A DNA stretch of 64,000 nucleotides from Ceratotherium simum simum (GCF_000283155.1 NW_004454177.1:27942051-28006050), one strand, 5' to 3'. Positions 1 through 11,084 are shown, numbered from the stretch's first letter. Translations and numbers: made by a program. The notes: generated from the sequence alone by a model not told the origin.

Positions 1-1712
1 TTCTTTGTTGACATTCTCACTGAGTTCATCTATTCTTCTCCCCAGATCAGTGAGGATCCTTAACACTCTTTGTTTGAACTCTCTGTCAGGTAAGTTGCTC
101 ATTTCTGTTTCACTTAGTTCCTTTTCTGGGGTTTTGTCCTATTCCCTTACTTGGAGTGTATTCCATTTCCTCCTCATTTTGCCTCTTTCCCTGTGCTTGT
201 GTCTGTGTATTAGCTAGGTCAGCTACGTCTCTTGCTCTTGGATAGGTGACCTTATGTAAGTGATGCCTTAGGTGGCCTGCAGTGTGCTTCCCTCAGTTCT
301 CAATGTTCCAGGGGTGACCCCTATGTGGGCTATGTGTGTCCTTCTGTTGTGGCCTGTTTGCTCTCCCTGTAGGCGCCCAGGGAGGCAGAGTTATGCTCCT
401 GGCCAGCTGCTGTAATGCTCAGCTGCTTGTAGTTGTTGTGGGCCCTTCAGTCTCTTTATCAGGTGTGGGGAGCCCCAGCACAGTTGGCTGCAAGTTCTAA
501 AACCACATTTGTGTTGCAATATTTCTTTTAAGTGAGTAGGCACCCAGCGTGGCCGGTTGTTAGGCTAGGCCCTTACAATTGCTATAAGCCTCCAGCCTTT
601 AGGTCTCTTGTCAGCTCTCTGAGGATTGCAGCTGTGTGGGGCTGGCCTCAGGCACGGGAGCACCCAATTGTTTCATACTTTGGAAGGTGGGGCAAACCCC
701 CTATGTGGGTCTTTAAGAAGCACAAGTCTTCTGCAGCTGACAAGCGCTGGCGCCCACAGGTCCACACACACAGTCAACACAATCCTGCCCTGTGTGCATG
801 CCCCGACCCCCTGAACCGGACCCAGTCTCTCCACAGCAGGAGCCCCACACACTCCACCACTACCCCACACTATCCACTCGCTCCTTGTGCACGCCCTGCC
901 CCACTGAAGTCAGCTCAGTTGCCAGGCTGCACAGAATCCAGTCACCAATCTATGCAGGCCCACAAGTTGCCCAAGGGCCCGCTGTTAGGTGGGGCCAGTC
1001 TCCAGGGTGGGCTGCCTGCCCTGGCCAAGCGGGACCAAATTGGTGCTCTAGCGGGTGGGGCAGGCCCCAGGCCAGCAGGCCCTAGGGAGAACTCCAACAC
1101 CCATACCAGGCCACAACAATGGCCGCCGCCAATGTCCCAGTCCCTGGAGAGGTCTCACCTCTCACCGAGATGCACTCAGGGCCTATGAGGTGAGTCTCTT
1201 TTCACCAAAGCACTGTGCATCTTTCTTTCTGGTGATTTTATGTTGCTTTCTGAAATGGGTGATTGTGTGCGTGGGCCCTGTAAGAGCAGGTTTTAATTTC
1301 TTTGTGAACCAGCTTTTCTGGGGGTACTCCCCAATGCTTTAGTAGCAGGCAAAGTCAGATATTCTGCCACTTGTCTCGCTTGTGCTGGCTCTACAAAATG
1401 CCCACAGCGGGGGCGCTCCCCGGCTCAGGGCCCCACGCCTCCAGGGAGGGCTGGGAACCTTTTGGCTGCTCCCAGGCTGCCATGAGGCGCTGCGGCTTGT
1501 GAAGGCAGCATTTTTCCTCTCCAGAAGGGAGTTTCTGCCCCTTCTACCTCAATTAGGATTGTGCTTTGTTGCAGGAGTTCCTCTTATCCAGTTTTCAGTT
1601 CTGTCTCAGGGGTAATTTTTCCACGAGTAGTTGTAAATTGGCTGTGTCCGCGGGAGGAGGTGAGTTCAGAGTCTGCCTATGCCGCCATCTTGACTTCGTT
1701 TCCACCTCCTGA
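1..1712 (-). mobile_element. LINE-1 5' end (5' UTR and start of ORF1 region), truncated by window edge
   Basis: Read on the minus strand, the element starts near 1712 and runs leftwards out of the window. Just inside its 5' end lies CAAGATGGCGGC (complement of 1681-1692), matching the YY1-type site at the start of mammalian L1s. A GC-rich 5' UTR of about 1.5 kb follows, roughly 200-1700. The last 180 bases (1-180) match the stretch at or just before ORF1 in carnivore and perissodactyl L1s, with phrases such as CCCCAGAAAAGGAACTAAGTG and GGGGAGAAGAATAGATGAAC. No intact ORF1 is visible because the body lies outside the window. Preservation of the extreme 5' end suggests the insertion was not 5'-truncated. 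The 3' end and target duplication cannot be seen. Confidence 0.85.
1681..1692 (-). promoter_or_regulatory. YY1-like site at the L1 5' end
   Basis: The plus strand reads GCCGCCATCTTG, which on the L1 sense strand is CAAGATGGCGGC, about 20-30 bases from the inferred element start. In human L1 a YY1 site at the same relative place positions transcription initiation. The same role here is inferred from position and motif only. Confidence 0.55.
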
Positions 1713-1866
1713 TAGTTTTTTAATTTTTTTACTTTTCAGCTGCTAATTAAAGATTTTTAATCTTTACTGTATACACAGGGACTTTGTGGCCATTCCATGG
1801 TTTTCCCCCATCCTGGTTTCTATCTAATTTTTGGAGAAAGGTGAGCAAATAATAAGATAGTAGTAT
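1713..1866. other. Short AT-rich unique flank of the L1
   Basis: A T-rich stretch next to the L1 5' end, followed by ordinary AT-rich DNA. Nothing further is recognised. Confidence 0.4.
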
Positions 1867-2072
1867 CCGATATTTATTGAGTACTGTGTGCTGGTCTCTA
1901 CTAAACAGATCACATACATGATTTCATTTAATCTCACAAAGGTTCAGAGAAATAGGAACGATTTTGACTCCTTCTAGGAGGAAACTGAGTTAAATAACTT
2001 GCCCAAGGTCACCAATGACTGAGCCATGATTCCGACCCAGGGAATCTAATCTGAAGCTTCTTCACTATCTCT
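1867..2072 (-). repeat. MIR SINE
   Basis: The reverse complement of MIR is seen in order: a TATTTATTGAG tail, GATTTCATTTAATCTCACA, GAGGAAACTGAG and CTTGCCCAAGGTCAC. Many substitutions mark it as ancient. Confidence 0.85.
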
Positions 2073-2089
2073 TTAGCAGATGAGGACGC

Positions 2090-2250
2090 ACAGTGGTGGC
2101 CAAGTAGCCTGCCTAGGAGCCAGGAGACCTGGGTCCCAGTCTCAGCTCTGTCAGTAACTGGTTATGAGATTACAGCAATCATATCTTTTCTCTAGGCCCC
2201 TGTGTCCTCATCTAGCAATATCCTAAAGTCTCTTTTCAATGTAAAGAGTC
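2090..2250 (+). repeat. MIR-family SINE, diverged
   Basis: Forward MIR order is recognisable: GAGACCTGGGTCCCAGTCTC, then AGCTCTGTCAGTAACTGG, then CTAGGCCCCTGTGTCCTCATC. It faces the preceding MIR, so the two are separate insertions. Confidence 0.65.
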
Positions 2251-4165
2251 TATAATAATATAAAAACACTTAAAGGAGATCATTCTTCTTCATTTCCTGT
2301 TCTCTCACCCGACCCCACTTTCTTCTTGATGGACCTAAGTCCAGCTGTGTAGGACCTGGGTAGGTCACCCAGGCAGGAACAAGAGGGGCTGTTCTGGTTT
2401 TTATTTATTCACAAAATCAACACGTAAACACCCTTATGCTTATTTCTCAAAAGGAGGAAGTAAAAACATCAGTTAACTATGAGTGTGTGTTTTTAAGTAG
2501 GAAGAAATAAAACCTTAGTTATTCCCACATTTATTGACTCTTCTACAAGATTCTAATTCTAGAACTTCTATTTCCACCTCTCCTTTCAGCCCATTAGGAA
2601 GCCTTAAAATGTTCTCTGTGGTATTAACATATGGTCATAAGGCTGTGCATTGAATTTGGAGAGAATGAAGTGGACACACAGTAAGTGCAAATTTCAGGAC
2701 TGTAGGAAAAATTAAAGCTGGAGTGTAGACATGTATTAGGTTTGCATAAAAAAATCTAAGTAATGTGTATTCTTAGACTATATGATATTTCTCTAAAAGA
2801 AAAGAATAATCAGAAAGAAAAAAAAAAACAAGGGCTACAACATCAGTTATGAGGGGGTTAAAAAAATAAAGCGTTCTGGAAACTGGCCCCATCAGGATGT
2901 TTCTTAAATAAGAGCTGCTTCATCAGGTGTAGAGATTTGCAGTTGCTCGACTGAGCACGCAGTGCTGCTATTAGATTTCTTAAGAAAATCTGACAGGGGA
3001 AATCACCGATGGAGCTCAAGCCTGCAACTTGGACTTTTCCTTGTAAATAGTGATTTCCAAGATGCTAATAGAAGCTTCCAAACTGTGTAAGTCAGGGTGC
3101 ATCTTAACCCAAAGTATGAATACCCCGGGGGTCAAATGTGATTCAGAGCTGTTGGTTTTTTATAACAGATATGTTTCATTTTCTTTCTTTGGAAGCCAAT
3201 AGACAGCATTTCCCAATTCTGCCTTAGCAGCAGGGGAATCACAGGCAGCCCTTTCTGACAGACACACTTTCCCCTTTGGATACAGGATTCTGTAGCTGCT
3301 AAAGGTGGCAAAGGCGAAAAACCAGCTTGTGAAGGAAAAGTGTTGATGCTGGCACATACCTTGTACCTTCCCATCACGCCTAGGTGACAGATGGAGTTGC
3401 CCACAGCCTGGAGGGAGAGTTCTGAGGGTAAGGTAAGCCCGCTTCCCTCGCTGTACCACCCATCACAGACTAGATCAATTAGGGGCATCTGGGTCAAGGC
3501 AATTTGTTATCACGGTAAGGGATGAGACAGTGGCCAACAAGGGAGAAGTAATCAAGAAGATGTATGGTGAAGAATATTTCTATAGGCCTTCTCCTCCTCA
3601 ATGAGTCTCTCTCGTACCTAGTGGGCCTGCCACACACACCTACATATGCGCGTATACACACATGCACACACATACATTTAGAACCAGAGATGCTGTGTAT
3701 GAGTCTAATTTTGCCAGAATACCTGGATACTTACCAGTCCCATCTGTTCTTCCCTCAATTCCTCTCCTCATCACCAATCCTCATGGATCTCCCTCCCAAT
3801 CTCACATAGCCCTCCGGCTCTGCCTTCTGGTTTTGCCTAGATGAAGAAGTATTTCTGCACCTGAAGAAGTCTCCAGGCGATTTAGCTAAACCTTGAATGC
3901 CATATTGGATTTCTTCAGAGAAATTAAGCTGCAGATGGTGAACCAATATTAAGGATGTCGTAGGAAATGATGCCATCTTTAGGTGCCATTAACATACCAC
4001 TGATGTGTGTGCTCAGATGTGCAATATGGTGCACATCTCCTCCTTTCTCTTTCTGCCAAGATTATTTTTTTGCATAATTATGAATATTGGATGATCAAAA
4101 TAAAGAATGAGTGGCTGGCAATCTAAATTACACTGATGGATGGATCTTAGATTTTATCTAGTCTG
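2251..4165. other. Repeat-poor stretch, no gene recognised
   Basis: Mostly unique AT-rich DNA. It holds a short A-run near 2818-2829 and a degenerate CA-rich patch at 3632-3678. A minus-strand open frame at 3132-3497 (121 codons) has no domain, no codon signature and overlapping frames, so I do not call it a gene. Confidence 0.5.
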
Positions 4166-4411
4166 GGAAACATCATGGTGTACTGGTAGTCCACTAATCA
4201 GTGCTCAGGCTGTGGCATCAGACTGCCTGGCATTGCATCCCAGTCCCATCCCTCGTCAACTGCCTGTTCTTTGGCAAGTTACTTAGCTTCTCTAAGTATC
4301 AGCCTCCTCATCTGTAAAATGAGGCTTATTAAATTAAATAATCAATTTAAAATGCTCAGCTTGGTTCCTGGCACATATTAAATGCTCAAATAATGTTACT
4401 CTTATTATTAG
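4166..4411 (+). repeat. MIR SINE, nearly full length
   Basis: It begins CATGGTGTACTGGTAG and continues through CAGACTGCCTGGCATTGCAT, CCTCATCTGTAAAATGAGG and CCTGGCACATATTAAATGCTC to an ATTATTA tail, which is the full MIR order. It is one of the best preserved MIRs here. Confidence 0.9.
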
Positions 4412-4663
4412 CTCCAAGCATAATGCCTGGAGTATCGTATGTGTTCAATGGTCTAATTTTGCTTCCTTCCTATCTTGAGATCCCCCTCAAATGTGTTTAA
4501 ATATTTGGGTAACAAAAATTGTAAAATCTCGACTACTTACCCTGTCATCTGAAAGATAAGGAAACTGATGCTCACAGCTTAAGTAACTTGTTAAAAGACT
4601 TATTCATAAGAAATCTTTCACCCATGCATTGTTAAATTTTATTGAGAGGATAGTATATATCCT

Positions 4664-4785
4664 TGCTACTCAAAGTGTGATATGGATTAGCAGCATCAGC
4701 ATCACCTGGGAGCTAGTTAGAAATGCAGAACTGCAGGCTCCTCCCAGACCTATGTGATTTGTATGTACTCTAAATTTTGAGAAGC
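4664..4785 (+). mobile_element. MER5-type hAT-Charlie non-autonomous DNA transposon
   Basis: MER5-like order: CTCAAAGTGTG, AGCAGCATCAGCATCACCTGG, TTAGAAATGCAGAACTGCAGG, then the right terminal repeat TTTTGAGAAGC. The centre is shortened. It is adjacent to a second element of the same class. Confidence 0.85.
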
Positions 4786-4802
4786 CTGGCCCTAGATCAT
4801 TG

Positions 4803-4985
4803 TTGGTTTTCAAACTTGGATGTGTATTGGAATCACCCGATGAGCTTTAAAAAACTACTAATGCCAGCGTCCCAAGTCCAGAGATTCTGAATTATTCGGT
4901 ATGGGCGCAGGCCTAGGCATAGGGATTTTTGAAAAAGCTCCAGGTGATTCTAATATTCAGCCAAGGGGGTGAGAAGCATTGTATA
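4803..4985 (+). mobile_element. hAT-Charlie-like DNA transposon, second copy
   Basis: Core phrases are TTTTCAAACTTGGATGTG, TTGGAATCACCCGATGAGC, AGAGATTCTGAATTATTCGG and CTCCAGGTGATTCTAATATTC, with a closing GAGAAGC. It differs enough from its neighbour to be a different MER-class subfamily. The two lie head to tail. Confidence 0.75.
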
Positions 4986-4992
4986 TACAGTT

Positions 4993-5105
4993 GTTATCTC
5001 TGGGTGAGGTGGTAATGGTAAGTAATTTTTTTAGTTTCTCTAAATGGTTCAGTTCTCGCACAATGAACAACATTTAATTTTATAATACAAAAGAATTTAA
5101 AGGCC
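4993..5105 (+). repeat. Possible ancient L1 3' end
   Basis: TTATCTCTGGGTGAGGTGG, followed by an AATGAACA motif and an A-rich end, resembles the 3' UTR of old mammalian L1 families. It is short and diverged. Confidence 0.4.
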
Positions 5106-5739
5106 AAATAGGGCACCTGGCACATAGTTTCTTGCATGTCCTCATCTGAATTCCACAAAGTTCTATTCTGAATCTTTCCAGCAAGGGACTAAACTACGTG
5201 GTTGCCAGGTTTGTTATGAACTTAGATCTGAAACCTGCCATGTGTTTTCCCCTAACACACTGGCTGAGCTCAGCGACTGTTTGGCTCCCTCATTCTGGCA
5301 TAGTTTCCCGTACTGCCTATAGCGTTACACCTCTCCTAGCTCTATCTGGCCCCCGGGATCCTTGTAGCAGAGATACACCTCTGTGGTGATGCTCTCTCTT
5401 CCCCACAAAAGCATATTTGGACCCAAGGCACAGTGGGAAGAGCCAAGAAGATACAACAATAAGTCCCCATATTTGCCCTCATGGAACTAACAATCCAGGG
5501 AGGGAGACAGACACATATGCAAATAACTACAATACAAGGTACGAGCTGATACACACCAGGACAACTCTGGGGCCCTAAAGAAGGAAAGATTAATGCTGAA
5601 TTGTTCAATTGGAAAAGATAAGGAATAAGTTGACTTTGTACTGGGCCTTTAATGGTGAACACAATTCCAATAGATAGAGAGGTTGGAAAAATTTAAAATG
5701 TCAAATCTGTAGCTGAGAATAATAAGGCAAAATATTAAA
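5106..5739. other. Mostly unique stretch with a weak L2-like patch
   Basis: Around 5470-5540 the sequence TTTGCCCTCATGGAACTAAC then GGGAGACAGACAC matches the reverse complement of the L2 3' region, so a small L2 fragment is likely. The remainder is unremarkable. Confidence 0.45.
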
Positions 5740-5935
5740 GAAAAACATAAATCTGGGTTTCAATCCTGGCTCTGCTATTTCTTAGCTGTGTGACTAAGGA
5801 CAAGTTATATAACTTCTCTGATCTCAGTCTTGTCACCTCTGAAATGGGGATAGTAAGAACTCCCTCATAGGCTTTTGATTAGAAAAAATACAGATGAAGT
5901 AGTTAGCATGGTGCCTTGCACTTAGCCTATGCTGT
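5740..5935 (+). repeat. MIR SINE
   Basis: Forward MIR: TTTCAATCCTGGCTCTGCTA, TTAGCTGTGTGACTAAGG, a CACCTCTGAAATGGGGATAG core, and an AGCATGGTGCCTTGCACTTAG tail. Confidence 0.88.
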
Positions 5936-7009
5936 TTAAAAAACAGAAACAGCATCTATAAGGAACAGTGTATTATTTTTGATTTTTATCAAAAATCCAA
6001 GAGCACTGGGATACTATTTCTAATTACATTCCAAAGGAAAATCTTAATTGTCTCTAGATAGGTTAGCTCTGACAATGTTTGAAAATTTAATAACCAGGAA
6101 ACTGAAAGTTGAAGTGTCCTTCTGCTCATTCGAATGAACATCATAAAGTCCTTTAATTCCTGCCATACTCTGGAGGTGTGAAACAACCGCTGTTACTCCC
6201 CTTAGAAATGATTTCACTGCAAATGATTTGTTTCTACATCTGTTTTCTTGTGACAGATAAAATCAGGAGGATGGATAAAGTGCAAATTACTCAGAGGATG
6301 TGCAAAGTCTTGAAAACACATGTGCTTTCTTTAAGATCATCTTTGCTCTATGATTTACACAAGGCCTTATGTAGGAGCAATGTTTTGAAATGCAATTAAA
6401 AAAAAATCTGGGGAAAGTATCTCTTGTTACGGAGACCTTAAATGTTATTGGAAGACTGGCAACCCTTTTATTTTCATATCACACATTTTCCAGTTAATTT
6501 TCACATAATTCAATTCTTTCCTTTTATCCTAAATTTATATATACACTGTAAAACCTCATTATTTTTTATTCTACCTATCTGAGAATTTGTAATAGTTATG
6601 GGGCTGGTTGAAGTTTACCTTTGTACTAGCCAGGTAAATTAATAGGGGGGAAAGGTCTCAGGGGAATACTTAATATACTGGAGACAAACCATTTGCAAAG
6701 CACTTTAATTTTAACAACCACCATTTTGATGTTCTAATTGGAAACAGCCGACGTAACTATTCATTAGAGTCTGTCCAAACAGGTCTCCTGTTTGGCAACA
6801 CTTTGTTAATGGTAACATTAACCTTATGTGTTTATTCCAAAGCTGTAAACATGTGTTTCCTGAAGTATTCTAGAACCCACATTCTCAACAGCTATAAAAT
6901 CCTCCTCAACAAGAGTCTGAATTAATGGAATTTCATGGTCTTTCTGCTCCTTGGGAAGAAGTACCATCTCTTGCAAAAATGATGAAATTCGTGCTTAATC
7001 ATTTATCAG
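5936..7009. other. AT-rich unique stretch
   Basis: No recognisable repeat or exon. Open frames of 65 and 73 codons (5989-6186 minus, 6178-6399 plus) lie here but have no supporting features. Confidence 0.45.
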
Positions 7010-7085
7010 CGCAGCAACTTTGTGCAAGTCTTTAAAAATGTTGTGTGCCTCAGTTTCTTCCTCTGTAACATAGCAATGATTTAAT
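7010..7085 (+). repeat. MIR core fragment
   Basis: GTGCCTCAGTTTCTTCCTCTG followed by TAACATAGCAATGAT matches the MIR core. The ends are not recognised. Confidence 0.6.
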
Positions 7086-7254
7086 GGGGAAGCAATTAAG
7101 CTCTTCCTCACTAAAGGTAACAGACAAGATTTTTTCCTTTATAAATAGAAGTGGAAATAAAGGATTAGAATCTTTTATAACTCCTTACAAAAAATGTTGT
7201 ATTAATTCAGGGAAGAGCTGGGTTCTCATTCTGCTCTTTTGTAGGGGATTTTAT

Positions 7255-7475
7255 AAACAATTCTGTTATAGCTTTACCACTTTGTATTCTGTTTGCTTAT
7301 TTGTTTTCTTCAATAGACTGTGGCCTCTCCAGGGCAACCATATTTTTATTCATTTAATGTTCATTAAAGGAAAATCTTTTAAGATTCTAAGCCAATCTTT
7401 GTATCTTTCATGCTTAGCACAATGCCTGGCATATGGAGGGTGATCAATCGATGTTAGTCTACTGGATGAATAAAC
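7255..7475 (+). repeat. L2 3' end
   Basis: L2 3' UTR signature: GTTTGCTTATTTGTTTTC, AGACTGTGGCCTC, ATCTTTGTATCTTTCATGC, CACAATGCCTGGCATATGG, and a GGATGAATAAA tail. Confidence 0.75.
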
Positions 7476-7795
7476 TATACTATTGAAAATGTGTTTGGAA
7501 GTGTGTTAGCGCATGTACCACCACCCAGTGCATGCAATGGTCCATATATGTGGGATTGGTCACTCAGCATTTCTACTATGGCTTGTAAAAGCTTCCATGC
7601 CTTTTGGGAAAAGCTTCCAAATAAATTCAAAATGGAATTATGTGCTGTGATAATTATTATTTTGGGTTTTTAACATGAAATGTTACAAGTTCATAAAGCC
7701 ATGTTTTTTTGTATCCTATGTCAGAGACTACAGTCTGCGTGGTTAATTGAGGTTAATGGAGGGAAATGGCAGATTGCCAATGCTAATGAGTTTTT
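7476..7795. other. Unique sequence before an ERE insertion
   Basis: Nothing recognised except the left copy of the ERE target duplication at its end. Confidence 0.4.
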
Positions 7796-8128
7796 CTTGA
7801 GTCTTTCTTTCTTTTCTTTCTTTTTTTTTTTGAGGAAGATCAGCCCTGAGCTAACATCCATGCTAATGCTCCTCTTTTTGCTGAGGAAGACCGGCTCTGA
7901 GCTAACATCTATTGCCAATCCTCCTCCTTTTTTTGTTCCCCCCAAAGCCCCAGTAGATAGTTGTACGTCATAGTTGCACGTCCTTCTAGTTGCTGTATGT
8001 GGGACACGGCCTCAGCATGGCAGGAGAAGCGGTGCCTCAGTGCGCGCCCGGGATCCGAACCCAGGCCGCCAGTAGCGGACTGCGTGCACTTAACCGCTGA
8101 GCCGCCGGGCCGGCCCTTGAGTCTTTCT
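7796..8128. repeat. Target-site duplication pair of the first ERE
   Basis: Direct repeats CTTGAGTCTTTCT at 7796-7808 and 8116-8128, identical over 13 bases, bracket the ERE as expected for LINE-mediated insertion. Confidence 0.9.
7809..8115 (-). mobile_element. ERE SINE, long form, with perfect target duplication
   Basis: A tRNA-derived perissodactyl SINE in reverse. The plus strand begins with the T-rich complement of the tail, carries GAGCTAACATC twice, then CTTCTAGTTGCTGTATGTGG, then GATCCGAACCCAGG (complement of a Pol III B box), and ends GGGCCGGCC. It is flanked by a perfect 13-bp duplication, CTTGAGTCTTTCT, at 7796-7808 and 8116-8128. That, and its close likeness to the copy at 16.8 kb, suggest a fairly recent insertion. 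Confidence 0.95.
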
Positions 8129-10649
8129 AATATGCATTTTATTTCTCATTTGCCTTTGCTTCTTGTTTAACTTAATTATGTTATTTATCCAAGAATTTCT
8201 CATATATAAGCAGGAATTGCTAACCTGTCAGAGAGGGCTCAGGCCATGTTTCATTTCCCAAAGAACATTAAAACAGTGGGGGTGGGGGGGGGTGTGAAAA
8301 ACAGAAAGGTGGAGGTTGCACCAAACAGCCAGCCTCTGATTTCTCTAGGTCTACCAAGTACTCTGTGGTTATCAAAGTGGAAGACAAGTGCAAGTCCCTT
8401 GAGGATCACACTCCTGGCTGGATTCTAGTGAATTAATTCTTCCCAAATGCAACCAATAATCTAGTAAGGAGTGTGCTAAGGGGGTACTGTAGCCATGTCT
8501 TATCAAAAAGATGACTTAGGTGACATTTTAGTTTCTTGTTCAGAAAATTAAAAAAAAAAGAAGAAACAAGAACAGGCAAGAAATTGAGAGAAATATTGAA
8601 AACAATAGTAAGGCAGGGGAAAAATCAGAGAGCAGCAAATATCGGGTCTGTGGGATTGGGGCGGGTGTAGGGAGTTGGGGGGAGGTGGGCAGCCTCAAAC
8701 ACTACCATAGCATCTGTGTCTAGATCTTGTTTTATCCATATTTACCCACAAAATAAACATAAGTACATATCATTTATTGAGTGTTACACTGCGAAGTAGC
8801 TAGCTCTGTGTGACTCCTAATGCGTGCCCTTAGCTAGAACACTCTAATTATTTGGTTGGTTTTCCTTTACTGGTTCCCTTGGTAGAGGTGTCAGATGCTT
8901 GTTTAGGTTTTCCTCCTCTTTCAGGGATGAGAACAGTGATGGCAGACCTGAAATGGGGCACATGCCTTGGCAAATTGAAAGTTAAGGGCTGCCACTGGTG
9001 TTGGGTCTGCTGGGCACTCACGTTCACGTCCCTCTGTCTCTCTTTTCTTACTCCTTTTCTTGTCATCCCAAGGTTGACCTCCATCCCCTCCCAGTCAATC
9101 CATCAAAGGGGCCAGAAGCACAGTTGCAAAATGCTTCTTTTACATTTTCAGCAGTTTAGCGTTCCTTCTTTGGGCCTAACAGTCTCTAATGGGTGTGTAC
9201 ACAAGAGGTACCATTTAAAAACCAACTAGCCAAATAAACATGCCATAAAAGAAAATGCCATCTTCTTTGTTGCACTCTGAGAAATTCAGTATCTTCTGAA
9301 CAAATGGCTGTGCATACAGAGTTTGAGAGTGGGTTTTTTTAACCATTCATAACACTGTGTCAGTCCTTCTTTCTCAGTGAAAATGAGCTCAATTCTGTAA
9401 TTAGTGGATAATTAGTCCTTGTACATGTCGATGCTACGTGTCATGGAACTGGCTTTTGGTTTAGCATCCATTCAACAAGACTATTTAATTTTGCTTCAAT
9501 TTTAATTGTTTTGAGTCACATTGGTACCTTGACGCTAGAAAACCTGAGACTCAAGCTAGATAGGCTAAGGTTTGAAATTATATTAATGGGTTTCATTTTT
9601 CCCATGGAAAAGAAAATTGTTGGAAGGTTTTGCATTAATAAACTGAAGTAGCAGACAGGACAGAAGGCAGGATGCATTCCACAGTCTCATCAACCATCCT
9701 GGGCTCTGAGTTTTTAATATAACATGAAGAACAGTTCCAGCTCACCACTGGCTTGGCACCAGGGTACTTGCCTTCAGAGACTGCTGAAGAGTAATGGAGA
9801 ATGGCCAGTGAATAAATAACTATAGCCAAGCTTTTAAAGGCTCAGGTAGAACTATACAAAAAGATAATATGGGGGCACAGAGGGGTCAGCCTTAAACTCC
9901 ACCTGGGGCTACAGCGGAAGCTTCTCAGGATGGGGTTGGAATGAGTAGAAGCTTGTCAGGTAGACAAGGAGGAGAAGGGCTTTCCATGGTCTTCTGATGA
10001 GACAGGGAATGCACACAGGCAAGAAGGACCCCCAGTCCTATCCCAAGGTTACTTCAGGAGACCTTAGGGGAAACCTTGGAATTTTGTATTATTTATTGCT
10101 GGGAATGGAAGGAAAATAATACCTTTCTCCTTATGGACACTCAGTCAGTTGGCACTGCAAGGGGATCTCTTAACTTTTAACATGGAAGTGTTTTTACGTT
10201 TTTACACGTCATGAAACAGCATTGTAGGTGACAGTGAGAAAAGTCCCCTCTCTGTTCCTGTCAGGCTCAGAACAAAGGGACCAAGACCGCATTACAAGCA
10301 AGTACTTGAGCCTAACAAAGCTACACGTAGAGGATGCTAAGAGAACGCCAGTCAGATATCATTTACATAGAACTTCCTCATCATTCCCTTCGCCTTCTCT
10401 TAGAAGCAATGCTTTGTGGGGTGAGTAGCCATCCCAGTTTGCCTGAGACTGTCCCAGTAACAGCACTGAAATTCTCAGGTCTACGTCCCAAGAAACCCAT
10501 CAGTCTTGGGCAAACCAGGACGGTGGGTCATCCTAGTTTTAGATCACAACTGAATGCCCAGTCTCTGTGACTAACTTATCAAACAGTAGATTTTCAAGGC
10601 TGGACGCATGTAAGAGTGTTTACTATCTTGCCCTGGCACCCACTTCAGT
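8129..10649. other. Repeat-poor stretch with G-rich tracts
   Basis: Mostly unique. It contains two G-rich tracts (8278-8292 and 8652-8689), an A-run near 8551-8560, and paired TAATTAG motifs at 9398-9404 and 9409-9415. A weak MIR-like patch may lie at 8770-8830. No exon is recognised. Confidence 0.45.
8652..8689 (+). other. G-quadruplex motif with six G runs
   Basis: Six runs of three or more G at 8652-8654, 8658-8661, 8663-8665, 8670-8672, 8677-8682 and 8687-8689, with loops of 1-4 bases, satisfy the standard quadruplex pattern. Biological use is unknown. Confidence 0.7.
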
Positions 10650-10700
10650 TCGCAGATGGGGAAACTGAGGCACAGAGAGGAGCAGCGAACAGTCAGATTC
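10650..10700 (-). repeat. MIR core fragment
   Basis: CAGATGGGGAAACTGAGGCA followed by CAGAGAGG is the reverse complement of the MIR core. The flanks are not recognisable. Confidence 0.65.
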
Positions 10701-10854
10701 ATTTGCACAATGCTTAGCCCCAATTAGGTAATGCCCTTGCTTAAAACACTCAGATCTGCTTTATGACTTCTGTCTTCCTCACAGAGTTACACTTTTCTAA
10801 AAATTCCCCACAGTTTCTCCCTAATATAGCTAACAACTGATACCATTTTCTGAT

Positions 10855-11084
10855 TATTCCCTATGTGGCAGGCAGTATGCCCAGCACTTTACATGCAAGG
10901 TTTCATTTAATCCTCATAACAACTCTACATTACAATTACTAAATTGCTAAATACTCATATCATTCCCATTTTGCAGATGAGATAATTGAGTCTTAGCAAG
11001 ACCAAGTAACTTGCCAGAGGTTATCCAGTTAATAAGTGACAGAGATTTGAAACTTGATCAAGTTGCCTAACTCCAGAATCCCTT
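10855..11084 (-). repeat. MIR SINE interrupted by an ERE
   Basis: Reverse MIR order: TGGCAGGCAGTATGCCCAGC, TTTCATTTAATCCTCATAAC, CATTTTGCAGATGAG, CAAGTAACTTGCCAGAGG. Its distal end continues beyond the ERE at about 11289-11315 (TTCTTAACCAC). Confidence 0.85.

Noticed and set aside
532..1188. 218-codon plus-strand open frame as a protein-coding gene
   Set aside because: It lies wholly within the L1 5' UTR, antisense to the element, in GC-rich sequence where stops are rare. It is kept only as a low-confidence finding.
3132..3497. 121-codon minus-strand frame with an overlapping 99-codon frame
   Set aside because: Two overlapping frames of similar length on the same strand with no recognisable motif point to chance.
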